64,000 nt of DNA. Source: Roseiarcus sp963770035. GTDB lineage: Bacteria > Pseudomonadota > Alphaproteobacteria > Rhizobiales > Beijerinckiaceae. Each line of letters begins with the position of its first letter. The first letter of the stretch is position 1. The position numbers and the translations under genes were made by a program. The notes under the pieces were generated by a model. The model made no database searches, was not told where the DNA came from, and saw only the letters and a list, made by a program, of their open reading frames with translations. The stretch lies in contig CAVYON010000001.1 in assembly GCA_963770035.1 (NCBI GenBank), positions 1-64,000 on the forward strand, given 5' to 3'. Below, in pieces: positions 51,681 to 59,506 of this stretch.

Positions 51681-52633
51681 GCACCCGCCCTCCCGCCGTC
51701 GCCGCCGACGAGCTGGACGAACACATCCTCGAGCGTCGCCTTGATCGGCTCGATCCGCGACCAGGAGAGGCCGCGCTCGGCGAGCCGCGTCTCGATCGCC
51801 GCGCGGTCGCGCGCCGCATCCTCAACGACGATGTGCAGCGACGAACCGAAGGGGGCGACGTCGCGCGCGCCGGGCGCGCCCTGCAGCGCCTCCAGCATCG
51901 CGCCGGCGTCCTCGCCCTCGACCAGCAGGATTTCGCCGCGGATCGCGCCGCGCTTGAGCTCCGAAGGACTGCCAAGTGCAACCAGGCGGCCGCCATTGAT
52001 GAGCGCGATGCGATTGCAGTATTCGGCTTCGTCCATGTAATGCGTGGTGATGACGACGCACACGCCCTCGCCGGCGAGCGCGTAGATCAGATCCCAGAAC
52101 CGCCGGCGCGAGGCGGGGTCGACGCCCGAGGTCGGCTCGTCGAGAAACAGGATCGCCGGCTCGTGCAGCACCGCGCAGCCGAGCGCCAGCCGCTGCTTCC
52201 AGCCGCCGGAAAGGTCGCCGACGATCGCGTCCTCCCGTCCCTCGAGCCCCGCCATGGCGACGGCGAAGGCGAGGCGCTGGCGAAGGCGCGCTCCCTTCAC
52301 CCCGTAGATACCGCCGAAGAAGCTCAGGTTCTCCCTGACCGACAGATCGTCGTAGAGGGAGAACTTCTGCGACATATAGCCGATGGTCTCGCGCACCTTT
52401 TCGGGCTCGCGCGCGACGTCGAAGCCCGCGACTTCCGCCCGGCCGCCGCTCGGCCGCAACAGGCCGCAAAGGATGCGGATCGTCGTCGATTTCCCCGCCC
52501 CGTTCGGTCCGAGGAAGCCCATGATCTCGCCGCGCCGCGCCGAGAAACTCACGTCGTTGACGGCGATGAAATCGCCGAACCGCTTGACCAGCCGGTCGGC
52601 GCGGATTCGGACCTCGCCGAGGTCGCCGTTCAT
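51677..52633 (-). CDS. ABC transporter ATP-binding protein 2
   Basis: The 318-residue ATPase has Walker A (GFLGPNGAGKSTTIRILCGL), signature (LSGGWKQRLALGCAVLHEPA), Walker B (ILFLDEPTSGVDPASR) and the His switch (ITTHYMDEAEYCNRIAL). The C-terminal 90 residues include the domain usually seen in drug-type ATPases. It overlaps the upstream ATPase gene by four bases. Two separate ATPase genes stand where YbhF has a tandem fusion. Confidence 0.9.
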   Translation of the reverse strand: MNGDLGEVRIRADRLVKRFGDFIAVNDVSFSARRGEIMGFLGPNGAGKSTTIRILCGLLRPSGGRAEVAGFDVAREPEKVRETIGYMSQKFSLYDDLSVRENLSFFGGIYGVKGARLRQRLAFAVAMAGLEGREDAIVGDLSGGWKQRLALGCAVLHEPAILFLDEPTSGVDPASRRRFWDLIYALAGEGVCVVITTHYMDEAEYCNRIALINGGRLVALGSPSELKRGAIRGEILLVEGEDAGAMLEALQGAPGARDVAPFGSSLHIVVEDAARDRAAIETRLAERGLSWSRIEPIKATLEDVFVQLVGGDGGRAGA

Positions 52634-53571
52634 TCCGCCTGCTCCGTCAGGAGGGAGACGAACAGATCCTCGATCGAGGGCGCGATGGGCTCGATCTCAT
52701 CGACCGGGACACTTGCGGCGGCGAGCGCGCCCTGAAGCTCGCTGAGGCGCCGGGCCGCGTCGTCGACGACGACATGCACGCTGTCGCCCATCAGGATCAC
52801 GCCCTTCACCCCCTCGCGCCCGGCGACGATGTCGCGCGCGGCGCGGGCGGCGGGCGAAGCGACCGCGAGGATCTCGCCGGGCATCAGCGCCTTCAGCCTG
52901 AGCGGCGTGTCGCAATAGACCATGCGGCCCTCGCGCAGGAGGCCGAGCCGGGTGCAGCGCTCGGCCTCGTCGAGATACGAGGTGGCGACGACGATGGCGA
53001 CACCCTCGCCCCGCAGGCCGTACAGGATGCGCCAGAAGTCGCGGCGCGACACCGGATCGACCCCCGCGGTCGGCTCGTCGAGCAGCAGCACGCGCGGCGT
53101 GTGGATGAGCGAGCAGGTGAGCCCGAGCTTCTGCTTCATGCCGCCGGAGAGCTGGCCGGCGCGGCGCTTGCGGAACGGCGTCATGCCCGAGGCGGCGAGC
53201 AGGCGCTGGCTGCGCTCCACCCGGTCCTTGCGCGAGATGCCGAAGAGATCGGCGAAGAACGCGATGTTCTCGTCGACGGTCAGGTCCTCGTAGAGGCCGA
53301 ACCGCTGCGGCATGTAGCTCACATGTGAGCGCACGCGCTCGGGCTCGGCGACCGCGTCCACGCCCTCGATCGCGATCGAGCCCTCGTCGGGCGCCATTAC
53401 CGCAGCGAGGAGGCGCATGATCGTGGTCTTGCCGGCGCCGTCGGGACCGACGAAGCCGAACACTTCGCCGGGCGCGCACGCGAAGCTGAGCTTATCGACC
53501 GCAGCCGCGTCGCCGAACCGTTTCGTCAGTCCTCGGACCTCGACGGCGGGTCGCAACGGCGCGCCCTTCAT
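52630..53571 (-). CDS. ABC transporter ATP-binding protein 1
   Basis: The 313-residue ATPase has Walker A (GFVGPDGAGKTTIMRLLAAV), signature (LSGGMKQKLGLTCSLIHTPR), Walker B (VLLLDEPTAGVDPVSRR) and a switch region ATSYLDEAERCTRLGL, in which Ser-Tyr replaces the His. The ATG overlaps the HlyD stop by four bases. Together with the second ATPase it would form an asymmetric heterodimer. Confidence 0.9.
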   Translation of the reverse strand: MKGAPLRPAVEVRGLTKRFGDAAAVDKLSFACAPGEVFGFVGPDGAGKTTIMRLLAAVMAPDEGSIAIEGVDAVAEPERVRSHVSYMPQRFGLYEDLTVDENIAFFADLFGISRKDRVERSQRLLAASGMTPFRKRRAGQLSGGMKQKLGLTCSLIHTPRVLLLDEPTAGVDPVSRRDFWRILYGLRGEGVAIVVATSYLDEAERCTRLGLLREGRMVYCDTPLRLKALMPGEILAVASPAARAARDIVAGREGVKGVILMGDSVHVVVDDAARRLSELQGALAAASVPVDEIEPIAPSIEDLFVSLLTEQAE

Positions 53572-54593
53572 GATTGCCCGGGCGCCTTGACGGCGATCTT
53601 CGCGTCGGCCGGCAGGCCGGGCACAAGCTCGTGGGTCGGATTGTCGATGTCGATGCGGATGCGATAGACGAGCGTCACCCGCTCGGCATGCGTCTCGACG
53701 CTCTTCGGCGTGAATTCCGCCTGCTCGGAAATGAAGGAAATCCGTCCCGGATAGGCGTTGTCCGGATAGGAATCCGTCGTGACCGTCGCCGCCTCGCCCA
53801 GGCGCACCTTGCCGATGTCGGTCTCGTTGATGTAGGCGCGAAGCCAGACGTGGCCGATGTCGGCCAGCGTGACGATCGCCGCTCCGGGCGAAACGACCTC
53901 GCCGAGCTCGGCCTGTCTGACCAGGATCACGCCGTCGAACGGCGCGGCGAGCGTCGTATAGCCGAGGATGATCTTCGTCAGCTCCAGGTTGGCGCGCGCC
54001 GTCTCGATGGCCGCGATGGCCAGCGCGACGCTTTTGTCGGCCGCGGCCTCCAGCGCCTTGTCCCGCTCGAGCGCGGCGTGCGCTTGCTTCAGCGCCGTCT
54101 CGGCGACGTCGCGCACGTCGGTCGTGCCGGCGCCCTTCGTCAGCAACGTCTGGGCGCGCTCGAACTGGAGCTCTCTCAGCGACACTTCGGCTTCGTCGCT
54201 GACGACCGTGCGGCGCGATGCATCGACGTTCTCCTCGGCGACGTCGAGCTGGCGCATCCGTTCATCGAGCGTCGCCTGCGCGATGACGACCTGCTGCTTG
54301 TAATCGCCGTTGTCGACCCGCGCGATGATCGTCCCGGCCTTGACGGTCTGCCCCTCGTCGAACGGCAGTTCGACGATGCGGGACTGGACCGATTTGAAGC
54401 TGAGGATGCTCTCGTGCGCCTCGATGTTGCCGGAGACGACGATGAAGTCGCTATCTGCCTTCCCCCCGATCCACGGAAGGACGAACTGGCGATACCAGGG
54501 CATGAGGTCGTTCTGGTAACGATAGGCGGCGAAACCGCCGAGACCCAATGCCGCAACCACAACGACAAGGAGGGAGAATCGCCGCACCGCCAA
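53568..54593 (-). CDS. HlyD/YbhG-family membrane fusion protein
   Basis: The 341-residue protein has one N-terminal membrane helix (FSLLVVVVAALGLGGFAAYR), a lipoyl-like half (ESILSFKSVQSRIVELPFDE, GQTVKAGTIIARVDNGDYKQ), a long coiled coil (about 105-225) and the second half-motif (FDGVILVRQAELGEVVSPGA). Such adaptors join inner-membrane pumps to an outer-membrane channel; no TolC-type gene is adjacent. The most upstream frame start is a TTG at 54593; a GTG two codons later is also possible. It is the first gene of the five-gene cluster with overlapping starts and stops. Confidence 0.88.
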   Translation of the reverse strand: MAVRRFSLLVVVVAALGLGGFAAYRYQNDLMPWYRQFVLPWIGGKADSDFIVVSGNIEAHESILSFKSVQSRIVELPFDEGQTVKAGTIIARVDNGDYKQQVVIAQATLDERMRQLDVAEENVDASRRTVVSDEAEVSLRELQFERAQTLLTKGAGTTDVRDVAETALKQAHAALERDKALEAAADKSVALAIAAIETARANLELTKIILGYTTLAAPFDGVILVRQAELGEVVSPGAAIVTLADIGHVWLRAYINETDIGKVRLGEAATVTTDSYPDNAYPGRISFISEQAEFTPKSVETHAERVTLVYRIRIDIDNPTHELVPGLPADAKIAVKAPGQS

Positions 54594-54797
54594 AAAACCG
54601 TACCCCTTGCGTCGCCCTTTTTTGGGCCTTGCATTGCGCCCGGGCCCCGCGGCGTCTTAGCGACGGAGCGTTGCCCGGGGTTTGACCCAGGTCAAGCAAT
54701 GCCGACTCACGATATAGGAGCTTTATTGCGACGGGCCGCCCAGTGGGGCATTCTGACGCAGCGAAGCCAACAACGAAGACGAGAGCTCAACGCAGGC

Positions 54798-55934
54798 ATG
54801 TTCGCCCTCACTGCCGACCATGAAGCCGTCCGGGACATGGCCCGCGCCTTTGCCGACGAGCGCATCGCGCCGCACGCCGTCGAATGGGACGCGACCGAGC
54901 ATTTCCCCGTGCAGGTGATGCGCGAAGCCGCCGCGCTCGGCATGGCCGCCGTCTACGTGCGCGAGGAGAACGGAGGCAGCGGCATGACGCGGCTCGACGC
55001 GGCGCTAATCTTCGAAGCGCTGGCGACCGGATGTCCGACTGTTGCAGCGTTCCTGTCGATCCACAACATGGTCGCCTGGGTGGTCGACCGCTTCGCCTCG
55101 CCCGACCTCAGGACGCGCTATCTGCCGCGTCTTGCCTCGATGGAGGCGGTCGCGAGCTATTGCCTGACGGAGCCGGGCGCGGGCTCGGACGCGGCGGCGC
55201 TGACGACCCGGGCGCGCCGCGACGGCGACGGCTACGTGCTCGACGGCGTCAAGCAGTTCATTTCGGGGGCGGGCGCGAGTGACGTCTATCTTGTCATGGC
55301 GCGCACCGGCGACAACGGTCCGCGCGGGATCTCCGCCTTTCTCATCGATAAGGGGACGCCGGGCCTCAGCTTCGGCGCCAACGAGAAAAAGATGGGCTGG
55401 AAAGCGCAGCCGACCCGCCAGGTGATCCTGGAGGGCGTCAGGGCGCCCGCGGCCAATCGCGTCGGCGATGAGGGCGACGGCTTCAGGATCGCCATGGCCG
55501 GGCTCGACGGCGGGCGGCTCAATATCGGCGCGTGTTCGCTCGGCGGCGGCCAGGCCGCGCTCGACAAAGCGGTCGCCTACATGCGCGAGCGAAAGGCGTT
55601 CGGCCGGCGGATCGCGGATTTCCAGGCGCTGCAATTCCGCGCCGCCGAGATCGATATGGCGCTGGAAACGGCGCGCTCGATGCTATGGCGCGCCGCGAGC
55701 GCGCTCGACGCCAAGGCGCCGGACGCGACGCGGCTCTGCGCCATTGCCAAGCGCGCCGCCACCGACGCGGGTTTCAGCGCCGCCAACGACGCGCTGCAAC
55801 TCCTCGGCGGCTACGGCTATCTCGCCGACTACGGCGTCGAGAAGATCGTGCGCGACCTGCGCGTGCACCAGATTCTCGAAGGGACCAACGAGATCATGCG
55901 GGTCATCGTCGCGCGCGGCCTGATCGAGAATTGA
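54798..55934 (+). CDS. Acyl-CoA dehydrogenase, probably isobutyryl-CoA dehydrogenase
   Basis: ATG 54798 gives 378 residues of a normal ACAD; the upstream open frame antisense to the HlyD gene is spurious. FAD and substrate motifs are in SYCLTEPGAGSDAAALTTRA and QFISGAGASDVYLVMARTGD. The catalytic base is E361 in HQILEGTNEIM, at the straight-chain/isobutyryl position. Next gene (45 bp on) is mmsB, and mmsA is nearby, so isobutyryl-CoA in valine breakdown is the likely substrate. Electrons pass to ETF. Confidence 0.88.
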   Translation: MFALTADHEAVRDMARAFADERIAPHAVEWDATEHFPVQVMREAAALGMAAVYVREENGGSGMTRLDAALIFEALATGCPTVAAFLSIHNMVAWVVDRFASPDLRTRYLPRLASMEAVASYCLTEPGAGSDAAALTTRARRDGDGYVLDGVKQFISGAGASDVYLVMARTGDNGPRGISAFLIDKGTPGLSFGANEKKMGWKAQPTRQVILEGVRAPAANRVGDEGDGFRIAMAGLDGGRLNIGACSLGGGQAALDKAVAYMRERKAFGRRIADFQALQFRAAEIDMALETARSMLWRAASALDAKAPDATRLCAIAKRAATDAGFSAANDALQLLGGYGYLADYGVEKIVRDLRVHQILEGTNEIMRVIVARGLIEN

Positions 55935-55979
55935 GCGCCGGGCGGGCGTAAAAAAAGCGGCAAGACACCGGAGAACGCA

Positions 55980-56870
55980 ATGGCCAACATCGCATTTCTT
56001 GGGCTCGGCAACATGGGCGGACCGATGGCCGCCAATCTGGTCAGGGCCGGCCACTGGGTCGCCGGCTACGACCTGGTCGAAGCGCAAAAGCAAACGGCGG
56101 CCGAGACAGGCGTCAACATCGTGGGCAGCGGCCGCGAGGCGGTTTCAGGAGCCGAGGTCATCGTCACCATGCTTCCGGCCGGGCGGCACGTTCTGTCGGC
56201 CTGGGCCGATCTCCTGCCGGCGGCGCCGAAGGGCGCGCTGATCATCGACAGTTCGACGATTGACGTCGACAGCGCCCGAAAGGCCCATGAGGCGGGCGCA
56301 GCGGCAGGCCTGCTCACCCTCGACGCACCGGTTTCGGGCGGCGTCGGCGGCGCGACAGGCGGCACGCTGACCTTCATGTGCGGCGGTTCCGACGCGGCCT
56401 TCGCCAGGGCGAAGCCGGTGCTCGAGACGATGGGCAAGCGCATCGTCCACTGCGGCGGCGCGGGCGCCGGACAGGCCGCCAAGATCTGCAACAACATGAT
56501 CCTGGGCGCGACCATGATCGCCACCTGCGAAGGCTTCGCGCTGGCCGAAAAGCTCGGCCTTTCCGCCCAGGCGCTGTTCGACGTCGCCTCGACCTCGTCG
56601 GGCCAATCGTGGTCGCTGACCTCCTACTGTCCCGTGCCGGGTCCGGTACCCGCCTCGCCCGCCAACCGCGACTACAAGCCGGGCTTCGCCGCAAGCCTGA
56701 TGCTGAAGGACCTGAAACTCGCGCAGGAGGCGGCGGCGAGCGCCGGCGTCGCCATTCCGCTGTCGGGAGAAGCCGCCCAGCTATACGCCCTGTTCGTCGC
56801 GTCCGGCCACGGCGGCGACGATTTCTCCGGAATGATCAATTTTCTGCGCGGAACGAAACCGTCCGGCTAG
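55980..56870 (+). CDS. mmsB: 3-hydroxyisobutyrate dehydrogenase
   Basis: The 296-residue NAD enzyme shows the beta-hydroxyacid dehydrogenase signature FLGLGNMGGPMAANLVRAGH, the substrate motif DAPVSGGVGGATGGTLTFMC, and the catalytic Lys in AGAGQAAKICNNMILGA. It oxidises 3-hydroxyisobutyrate to methylmalonate semialdehyde, the substrate of MmsA. ACAD-MmsB adjacency supports the valine pathway. An enoyl-CoA hydratase and 3-hydroxyisobutyryl-CoA hydrolase are absent from the window. Confidence 0.92.
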   Translation: MANIAFLGLGNMGGPMAANLVRAGHWVAGYDLVEAQKQTAAETGVNIVGSGREAVSGAEVIVTMLPAGRHVLSAWADLLPAAPKGALIIDSSTIDVDSARKAHEAGAAAGLLTLDAPVSGGVGGATGGTLTFMCGGSDAAFARAKPVLETMGKRIVHCGGAGAGQAAKICNNMILGATMIATCEGFALAEKLGLSAQALFDVASTSSGQSWSLTSYCPVPGPVPASPANRDYKPGFAASLMLKDLKLAQEAAASAGVAIPLSGEAAQLYALFVASGHGGDDFSGMINFLRGTKPSG

Positions 56871-56962
56871 CATTCGCGCGGATGGTGAAAGGCTTTCGAG
56901 GAGCGGTGGAAGCACAGGGCTTGCCCACGTTTTGACACCCGGCGCATGGTGAGGAGGTTTTC

Positions 56963-57496
56963 ATGCGAACAGTCCTGGCAAAGACGATGGTTGCGGCATT
57001 CGCGACCCTCGGACTTATGGCGGCGACGGCGGCGACGGCTTCGGCGGCGGGCTTTTATCATGGCGGAGGCGGCGGGGGCGGCTGGCACGGCGGCGGCTGG
57101 GGCGGCGGGGGCGGATGGCACGGCGGCGGATGGCGCGGCGGCGGCTGGGGCGGGGGCGGCTGGCGCGGCGCCGGTTGGGGAGGCGGCTGGGGCGGCGCAG
57201 GTTGGGGAGGCGGCTGGCGCGGCGGCGGCTGGGGAGGCGGCTGGCGCGGCGGCGGCTGGGGAGGCGGCTGGGGCGGCGGTTGGGGCCCCGGCTGGGGTTA
57301 CGCGGGTTGGGGCTATCCCGGCTGGGGCTGGGGCGACCCCGGGTGGGGCTGGGGCGTGGCGGCGACGCCGGTCGTCGTCGGCGACGTCTACGCGGATCCG
57401 AATGCGGGGGGCTGCTGGGTGTATCGCAGGGCCTGGTCGCAGCCCAACCGCCACGGCCGCTACCTCGGACGCGTTCCGGTCAACGTCTGCCAATAA
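56963..57496 (+). CDS. Gly/Trp-rich secreted protein 1
   Basis: ATG 56963 follows GAGGAGG by seven bases. The signal peptide is about 28 residues (TMVAAFATLGLMAATAATAS). Residues 30-110 consist of repeats of GGGWHGGGWGGGGG/GGWRGGGWGG type. The C-terminal 45 residues are not repetitive and end in a Cys pair region (GGCWVYRRAWSQPN, GRYLGRVPVNVCQ), very like the second such protein at 58785. Such proteins could be matrix or cell-surface proteins; no function is established. The TAA stop is part of the target duplication of the IS5 element that follows. Confidence 0.8.
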   Translation: MRTVLAKTMVAAFATLGLMAATAATASAAGFYHGGGGGGGWHGGGWGGGGGWHGGGWRGGGWGGGGWRGAGWGGGWGGAGWGGGWRGGGWGGGWRGGGWGGGWGGGWGPGWGYAGWGYPGWGWGDPGWGWGVAATPVVVGDVYADPNAGGCWVYRRAWSQPNRHGRYLGRVPVNVCQ

Positions 57497-58427
57497 GAGC
57501 CCGACTCGAAATTCAGATGGCCTCGCTTTTCCGCGCAATCCTTCGCATGAGGAGGAAAGCGAGGGCCAATTGGAGCCACGCGAGCGAGGATTCGATTGTC
57601 GCCTCGAAGTCTTTTGACAGCCGTCTGGCGCGATTTATCCACCCCAACGTTCTTTCGACGACCCACCTTTTGGGCAAGACGATGAAGCCTTTGACCGTTG
57701 TGTCGGTGCGCTTGACGACTGTGATGGATATTCGGCTCGCCTCGTAGGCGGCCCTTTGCGCCTCGTCGCCTTGGTATCCGCTGTCGACGAAGGACATTGT
57801 CACCCATGGGCTTTTACGATGAACCGCGCCGAGCATGGGCGCGAGGGCGTCTCGATCTTGGACACTTGCGGGTGTGACTTGGCATTCGATCGGCAATCCG
57901 AGCGTATCGACGGCGATATGTCGCTTGCGCCCCTTGATTTTCTTGCCTGCGTCGAAGCCGCGCGGGCCGCCCGCTTCCGTCGTCTTGACCGATTGGCTGT
58001 CGACGACGACTGCCGTCGGCGCGGCTTGGCGGCCTTCGTCCTCGCGCGCGGCCATCACGAGTACGCTGATGATTTGCATCCACAATCCGCTGTCGCGCCA
58101 GGCATAAAATCTGTTTTGAACGGTGGTGAATGGCGGAAAATCCTTCGGAAGCAATCGCCAAGGGCAACCTACGCGGATCATGTAGAACAAGGCGTTGAGG
58201 ATCGTGCGGAAATCGGTCGGCTTGCGTCCCCGAACCTTCGGCGGCGGCAGGAGCGCCGAGACCAGTTCGAATTCCGCATCCGACATATCGGTTGAATATC
58301 GCTCTCGAATGACGTCATACTTTGCCCGATCGGCCTCGTTCCACGGCACCGCAAATCTCCCAAAGTTGTTGCAAACCAAGGAGAATCAGACGCAGCGAGG
58401 CCGGTCAACCAATTTCAGGTCAGGCTC
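57497..58427 (-). mobile_element. IS5-family (IS427-like) insertion sequence, complete
   Basis: Left end GAGCCCGACTCGAAATT (57497) and the reverse complement of the right end GAGCCTGACCTGAAATT match at 14 of 17 positions. TAA flanks both sides (57494-57496 and 58428-58430), a 3-bp target duplication. The left TAA is also the stop of the Gly/Trp-rich gene. Length 931 bp. It contains one transposase gene on the minus strand. Confidence 0.85.
57513..58379 (-). CDS. IS5-family transposase
   Basis: The 288-residue DDE enzyme starts with the DUF4096 region (MSDAEFELVSALLPPPKVRG, LNALFYMIRVGCPWRLLPKD, FYAWRDSGLWMQI). The DDE residues are in TAVVVDSQSVKTTEAGGPRG, MSFVDSGYQGD and WVVERTLGWINRARRLSKDF. 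The most upstream start is a TTG (58379); the real start may be a few codons downstream. Single-frame organisation fits the IS427-like group. Confidence 0.88.
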   Translation of the reverse strand: MVCNNFGRFAVPWNEADRAKYDVIRERYSTDMSDAEFELVSALLPPPKVRGRKPTDFRTILNALFYMIRVGCPWRLLPKDFPPFTTVQNRFYAWRDSGLWMQIISVLVMAAREDEGRQAAPTAVVVDSQSVKTTEAGGPRGFDAGKKIKGRKRHIAVDTLGLPIECQVTPASVQDRDALAPMLGAVHRKSPWVTMSFVDSGYQGDEAQRAAYEASRISITVVKRTDTTVKGFIVLPKRWVVERTLGWINRARRLSKDFEATIESSLAWLQLALAFLLMRRIARKSEAI

Positions 58428-58784
58428 TAAGCGCGACCCGAATATCGACGCCGACCCAACGGTCGGCGTCGCGGCGGGCAGCGCAAGGCGGACAGCCCAA
58501 CGAAATCTTGACGATCGGCGCGGCGTTGAAAAGGCATCATGAACGTTCATTTACGACCTATACCTGAACGCCTATTCATGGAGGGCCGGCCTAAACTTTG
58601 TTGCGAATTATGTATGCGTGTTACCGCGGATGAATTCGTTTTGCGGCGCCAATTTGCCCTTTTTCAAGCATATTGGCTGCGGAATCTCTCGGCATCGTCC
58701 GTGATGAAGCGTCGGCCGGAACTTCGCGGAAGACGCGAGCGTTGGTTGGGCCGGGCCCGTAGAGGGCGGCCATCGGAGGGTAAG

Positions 58785-59198
58785 ATGCGCAACATGGTTT
58801 CCAAGGCGGTTGTCGCCAGCGTGGCGGCGCTCGCACTCGGCGCGTCGCTGGTCGCGACGGCCGAACCGGCCGCAGCCCAGTGGCACGGCGGCGGCGGAGG
58901 CTGGCATGGCGGCGGGGGTGGCTGGCATGGCGGCGGTTGGCGCGGCGCCGGCTGGGGCGGTCGCGGGGTATGGCACAACGGTTACTGGCGCGGCGGCAAT
59001 TGGTACGGCGGCTGGTGGGGCCCCGCTGCGGTCGGCGCTCTTGCAGTCGGCGCGCTTGCGGCCGGGGCCGCCTATCCCTATTACGGCGGGTACGGCGGGT
59101 ACGACTACGGCTATCCCAACGGCTGTGTGCAAAACCGCCCGCTTTATGCGCCGAACGGCGCCTGGATCGGCAATGGGCCAGTCAACGTCTGCCAGTAG
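58785..59198 (+). CDS. Gly/Trp-rich secreted protein 2
   Basis: ATG 58785 has GGAGGG six bases upstream. The 137-residue product has a 32-residue signal peptide (VASVAALALGASLVATAEPA). The next segment is WHGGGGGWHGGGGGWHGGGW, then an Ala/Gly/Tyr part (PAAVGALAVGALAAGAAYPY, GGYGGYDYGYP) and a C-terminal domain ending GNGPVNVCQ, shared with the protein at 56963. The two look like a diverged tandem pair interrupted by IS5. Function unknown; envelope or matrix role is inference. Confidence 0.78.
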   Translation: MRNMVSKAVVASVAALALGASLVATAEPAAAQWHGGGGGWHGGGGGWHGGGWRGAGWGGRGVWHNGYWRGGNWYGGWWGPAAVGALAVGALAAGAAYPYYGGYGGYDYGYPNGCVQNRPLYAPNGAWIGNGPVNVCQ

Positions 59199-59223
59199 GC
59201 AGGAGCGGTTTGAAGCATGAGAA

Positions 59224-59251
59224 GGCCTCGCGTAATGCGAGGCCCATTTTT
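59224..59251 (+). terminator. Rho-independent terminator
   Basis: GGCCTCGC-GTAAT-GCGAGGCC gives an eight-base-pair stem with a five-base loop, followed by CATTTTT. It lies 26 bp after the second Gly/Trp-rich gene. Confidence 0.85.
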
Positions 59252-59252
59252 C

Positions 59253-59302
59253 TGTAGCCGCGGTCGTTGACCGCGGCGGCGCGATCAGCGATCGCGCCTA
59301 CA
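59253..59302. repeat. REP-like double hairpin, copy 3
   Basis: TGTAG, then CCGCGGTCGTTGACCGCGG and GCGATCAGCGATCGC hairpins, then CCTACA. Same plan as 22884-22935: outer TGTAG/CTACA arms and two inner palindromes. It follows the terminator directly. Confidence 0.6.
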
Positions 59303-59506
59303 ATGGCGACTTTGTCTTACAGGAAGAACGCCCGTCTTGCGGCGGGCCACCTAACCCGACTTTCTCAACGGAGCAGGCTGGGAACGAATTTTGGGGCTGG
59401 GAAGGAGCAAAAGACGAGTCGGATCAATAGCCGGTTTTTGAAATAGCCGTGTAGTGGAGACCTAGTATCTTTTCAGATTGCGCGTTTGGCATAGACCGGG
59501 GTCGCC

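Noticed and set aside
53574..54797. Plus-strand frame continuous with the acyl-CoA dehydrogenase gene
   Set aside because: The first 408 codons are antisense to the HlyD gene and not protein-like; the dehydrogenase begins at the ATG 54798, where the family homology starts.
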